DNA of 10,189 nt from Caldifarciminota bacterium 4484_18 (GTDB taxonomy: Bacteria > Hydrothermota > UBA3073 > NMUJ01), in NCBI GenBank assembly GCA_002256535.1, contig NMUJ01000046.1, forward strand, positions 1-10,189. Reading direction: 5' to 3'. Shown one piece after another: positions 8,144-10,189 of the stretch (within the stretch, counting starts at the first letter, position 1; each line of letters begins with the position of its first letter). A program made the position numbers and the translations under genes. The notes below the pieces were generated by a model that ran no database searches, was not told the DNA's origin, and was given only the letters and a program-made list of their open reading frames with translations.

Positions 8144-8225
8144 CCTATAAAGTAAGGTTGAACTTCCAATAAACAAGCTATCATTGGAGTGATCTAATTG
8201 ACGGCTCTTTCAAAATCCGGACAGG

Positions 8226-8676
8226 CTACTGATGGGCAAGTTCTGGAAATTCAAGAAATTTGTTGTAAGCTTCAAGATACTCTAATGTATCTATAACTAC
8301 AATTTTACCATCTATTTTAATTCCCTTTTTCTCTTCAATTGCGGTTAAATAATCGTCTTTTTTCACTCTGAACCCAAATTTTACAGGCTTTTTTTACCTT
8401 AAAAGGCATAACATTAGGCAAGTTGTTCAAAGCCTCTGAAATGCCTTTAAAGATTAAATCATGTGCAAAATTAGGAGGTAACACGCTAATCCAGTTATTT
8501 TCATTCATTTTCTTTACAACTATTGTATTGATATTCGGAATGATATCTGTTGCTTCTTTCGCTGACGCTTCATTACCTACAACAGCAATCAAAGGAATAT
8601 TTTTCCTCATTTATTTTAATGTATTCAAAAACATCATTATCCCAAGAAAGGCTTCATCATCTTGATATTTATCCAT
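8226..8676 (-). pseudogene. Hypothetical cassette gene with three single-base frameshifts
   Basis: I do not recognise the family. The minus-strand ATG at 8676 has GGAGG at 8690-8686, nine bases upstream. Reading across three single-base changes gives about 149 residues ending FPELAHQ before TAG at 8228-8226. Pieces include MDKYQDDEAFLG, then DNDVFEYIKINEE, then IPLIAVVGNEASAKEATDI, then PVKFGFRVKKDDYLTAI and KIVVIDTLEYLEAYNKF. Each frame change falls at a homopolymer: one G missing in GGG (about 8638), one A extra in a run of five (about 8605), and one A extra in a run of seven (about 8391). The net +1 agrees with the 451-bp span. The only long open stretch is 8610-8335. The product seems small, soluble and acidic, with no signal peptide. 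It lies just downstream of an attC-like site, as a first gene in a cassette would. The errors may be real decay or sequencing mistakes. Confidence 0.6.
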
Positions 8677-8709
8677 AATATCTTACCTCCTCTCAAAGGA
8701 GAAAATGTC

Positions 8710-8792
8710 ACTTAACGTATCGCGGATAAAAGAAGCCCCGCCCTGGCGGGGTTTGGGGAAATCTTTGATTTCCCGTTTATCCGCTGTTATCT
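8710..8792 (-). repeat. attC-like recombination site 1 (between the two cassette genes)
   Basis: In gene orientation the site runs from AGATAAC (8792-8786) to GTTAAGT (8716-8710), the latter matching the integron consensus GTTRRRY. Inside, GCGGATAAA pairs with TTTATCCGC (8776-8784 with 8722-8730). Two further hairpins fill the centre: CCCCGCC/GGCGGGG near 8736-8751 and GGGAAATC/GATTTCCC near 8757-8774. The PLD-gene stop codon TAA lies inside the first box. The spacers between outer and inner boxes are unequal (1 and 5 nt), which is atypical. Confidence 0.68.
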
Positions 8793-9957
8793 GCCGTTGC
8801 TAAATTTTTCTTCAAAATAATTCACAAAATATTCCACAATCCTCTTTTCTTTTATTAGGACGTCAGTATTATGCCATTTTTCAAGTCCACTATAAGACCA
8901 ATTTGTCGCACCTAAAATAACTGCATCATCAATGATAATAACCTTTGAATGAGTAATAACATCTTCATTATCAAACTTTGCTTCAACTTCATTTCCCTTA
9001 AAATATTCTATTGTCTCGTTATTCATTGAATTCAACCGTTCATTAAAATTGCTTCTTTCTAATAATACCCTTGTTGCAACTCCTCGTTTTTTGGCCTTTA
9101 CAATTTCATTTGCCAAAATATCACCCTTGCTATTCCCACCCCAGGTTAACTTAAACCCATAAACCATTACAAATATTCTATTAGTAGCTCTTCCCATCAT
9201 TCTATTAACAACTTCAAAATATTGCCTATCAATAATTGGTATTATCTCACCTTTAAAATTCTTAAACGGAGAAATGTCTTTTGAAGAATCTTCCCATAAA
9301 TAGTTAAAATATTCTTGAAAATATTCAGCGATTTCCCTGTCATTAATAATCACATTCGCTTCGTTGGCATAACCTAACGATGATTCAGTCCAGTTTGTAG
9401 AACCAATTAAAATGACGTTTTCATCAATGATAACCATTTTATTGTGTGTTACTTTCTTAGGAGAATCAAATCTTATCTCAATATTTTTTATACCATTTAG
9501 AGAATCAATCACAGACTGATTTGCTCTAATGCTATTTTCAAGTAACATTCTTATCTTTACCCCTCGATTAGCTGCATTTTTCAGTTCTTTAATTAAAGTA
9601 TCTACTTTCCTTCCGCTTTTAACCACAAACATACTAATAGAAATTGATTTTTTAGCTTCTTGGATTAACTTTAATACATTAGGAAAGTATTGTCTATCAA
9701 CAACGGGTACAATTTTAGGTAGAATCCCTTTTTGGAAAATGTCAATATCAGTTTTAACTACCTCTTTTCGTTTTTTTATATCTTTAATCAGCCCTTTATT
9801 TACGTGTATCGGTAATTTATTACTATCTTGTTCATTCTTTGAATAAGACGATACCAAAAAGATACAGAAAATCCCTACTAATGCTAATACCAGAAACAAA
9901 TTTCTTATAATCATAAATATACCCCTCTTAATCTTTTATGTTTGCAATGGCAGATAA
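8716..9957 (-). mobile_element. Integron-like gene cassette carrying the PLD-family gene
   Basis: The limits follow the known integron cut between G and TT of GTTRRRY at both attC-like sites, giving a 1,242-bp unit with one gene and its downstream site. The decisive clue is that GTTATCTGCC at its gene-start end (minus strand, 9958-9949) is the exact reverse complement of GGCAGATAAC at the other end (8795-8786). This is expected if both came from the single attC of a circular cassette. The cassette is more AT-rich than the chromosomal genes to its left. No integrase is visible. Confidence 0.65.
8787..9914 (-). CDS. Exported phospholipase-D-like protein with two HKD motifs
   Basis: The 375-residue product belongs to the PLD superfamily, which hydrolyses or transfers phosphodiester bonds in lipids or nucleic acids through a histidine intermediate. 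Residues 5-22 are a hydrophobic signal or anchor without a lipobox, so the rest is probably periplasmic, extracellular or membrane-tethered. Two HxKx4D motifs are complete: H157/K159/D164, followed by GSTNW (171-175), and H322/K324/D329, followed by GATNW (335-339). The halves are internal repeats, each beginning with a DRQYF motif (73-77 and 229-233). The start is supported by AGAGGGG (9928-9922), seven bases from the ATG. The stop TAA falls inside attC-like site 1, a common arrangement in cassettes. Candidate roles are a Nuc-type nuclease or a phospholipase; the sequence does not decide. The frame is intact and the composition is AT-rich. Confidence 0.9.
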   Translation of the reverse strand: MIIRNLFLVLALVGIFCIFLVSSYSKNEQDSNKLPIHVNKGLIKDIKKRKEVVKTDIDIFQKGILPKIVPVVDRQYFPNVLKLIQEAKKSISISMFVVKSGRKVDTLIKELKNAANRGVKIRMLLENSIRANQSVIDSLNGIKNIEIRFDSPKKVTHNKMVIIDENVILIGSTNWTESSLGYANEANVIINDREIAEYFQEYFNYLWEDSSKDISPFKNFKGEIIPIIDRQYFEVVNRMMGRATNRIFVMVYGFKLTWGGNSKGDILANEIVKAKKRGVATRVLLERSNFNERLNSMNNETIEYFKGNEVEAKFDNEDVITHSKVIIIDDAVILGATNWSYSGLEKWHNTDVLIKEKRIVEYFVNYFEEKFSNGR

Positions 9958-10031
9958 CGTATTGCGGATAAAAGAAGTTGCCGAAGGCAATTTAGGCGAA
10001 GCGTAGCGAAGCTTTTTATCCGCTGTTATAT
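9952..10031 (-). repeat. attC-like recombination site 2
   Basis: In gene orientation the site runs from ATATAAC (10031-10025) to GTTATCT (9958-9952). The inner boxes AGCGGATAAA and TTTTATCCGC repeat those of site 1. Read on the plus strand, the left edges agree at 22 of 24 positions (TTAACGTATC versus ATAACGTATT, then GCGGATAAAAGAAG). The centre differs (TTGCC/GGCAA hairpin near 9979-9991 and GCGAAGC repeats). Conserved ends with a variable middle is the attC pattern. It lies 29 bp past the stop of the next gene. Confidence 0.68.
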
Positions 10032-10060
10032 GAAGTGCGAGCAATCTCCTGCGGTAAGAA

Positions 10061-10189
10061 TTATCGCTCATTTTTGTTTGGGCTTTGGCTTGATGGATAT
10101 TCCCTTGCCCAAATCTGATAGTATTTCTCAGTGTGAAGTTCAAATCCTTGCCTGGCTTTTTCAATTTGCTGTCGTAGCCAGTCATCTTT
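10061..10189 (-). CDS. C-terminal fragment of an unknown cassette gene (runs off right edge)
   Basis: The minus-strand frame from the window edge is open for 42 codons to TAA at 10063-10061. It begins KDDWLRQQIEKARQGFE, continues KYYQIWAREYP and ends PNKNER. The piece looks like a helical, charged, coding C-terminus, and its stop falls 29 bp before attC-like site 2, as a cassette gene should. A longer overlapping minus-strand frame (85 codons, 10185-9928) runs straight through the attC-like site and looks non-coding. No family is recognised from the fragment. Confidence 0.6.
   Translation of the reverse strand, partial: KDDWLRQQIEKARQGFELHTEKYYQIWAREYPSSQSPNKNER

Noticed and set aside
8423..8665. 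Plus-strand open frame of 80 codons
   Set aside because: It is antisense to the frameshifted cassette gene, which has a good Shine-Dalgarno site and more plausible protein sequence.
8736..8760. GC-rich hairpin (CCCCGCC/GGCGGGG) followed by TTT as a rho-independent terminator
   Set aside because: The T run is only three bases, and the hairpin is an internal part of attC-like site 1, flanked by its paired outer arms.
9928..10185. Minus-strand open frame of 85 codons at the right end
   Set aside because: It runs through the whole attC-like site 2, and its sequence is less protein-like than the overlapping frame ending at 10061, whose stop sits just before the site.

Overview
The window looks like chromosomal DNA of an anaerobic, diderm (outer-membrane) bacterium from a poorly sampled lineage. 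The anaerobe signal is a pyruvate:ferredoxin-oxidoreductase-type alpha subunit. The outer-membrane signal is a C-terminal D15/BamA-like barrel. The arrangement peptidase-like domain + TolB/WD40 propeller + barrel recalls proteins I know from candidate phyla such as WOR-3, but that placement is inference only. The left 8.1 kb has moderate GC and frequent ATA/GTA/AGG codons. The right 2 kb is clearly more AT-rich and of different origin.

Layout. 1-104 (minus): the 5' part of a tRNA-Leu and a complete tRNA-Gly(GCC), separated by about 1 nt. 193-3549 (plus): an intact dnaE (DNA polymerase III alpha). 3521-3967: a small four-helix membrane protein overlapping dnaE. 3964-6141: a large secreted propeller/barrel protein, joined by an ATGA overlap and now broken by three internal deletions. 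6219-7490: porA, out of frame because of three exact tandem duplications (29, 11 and 47 bp). 7491-8143 (minus): a tatD-family nuclease gene converging on porA with abutting stop codons and missing about 40 codons internally. 8226-10189 (minus): a series of small AT-rich genes separated by two related inverted-repeat elements that behave like integron attC sites.

Two things stand out. First, four consecutive kilobases of housekeeping-type sequence carry seven frame-breaking junctions, either clean deletions or exact duplications with no flanking homology, while dnaE beside them is intact. The simplest reading is a mosaic of contig ends joined without gaps or overlap trimming, but a biological cause cannot be excluded from sequence alone. 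Second, the right end is an integron-like cassette array (or a cluster of attC sites without a visible integrase). The phospholipase-D-like gene sits in a 1,242-bp unit whose two ends carry a matching 10-base inverted repeat, as expected when both ends come from the attC site of one circular cassette. The leftmost cassette gene carries three single-base homopolymer frameshifts and has no attC after it, so it looks like a decayed or truncated terminal cassette. Any integrase would be expected beyond the right edge.
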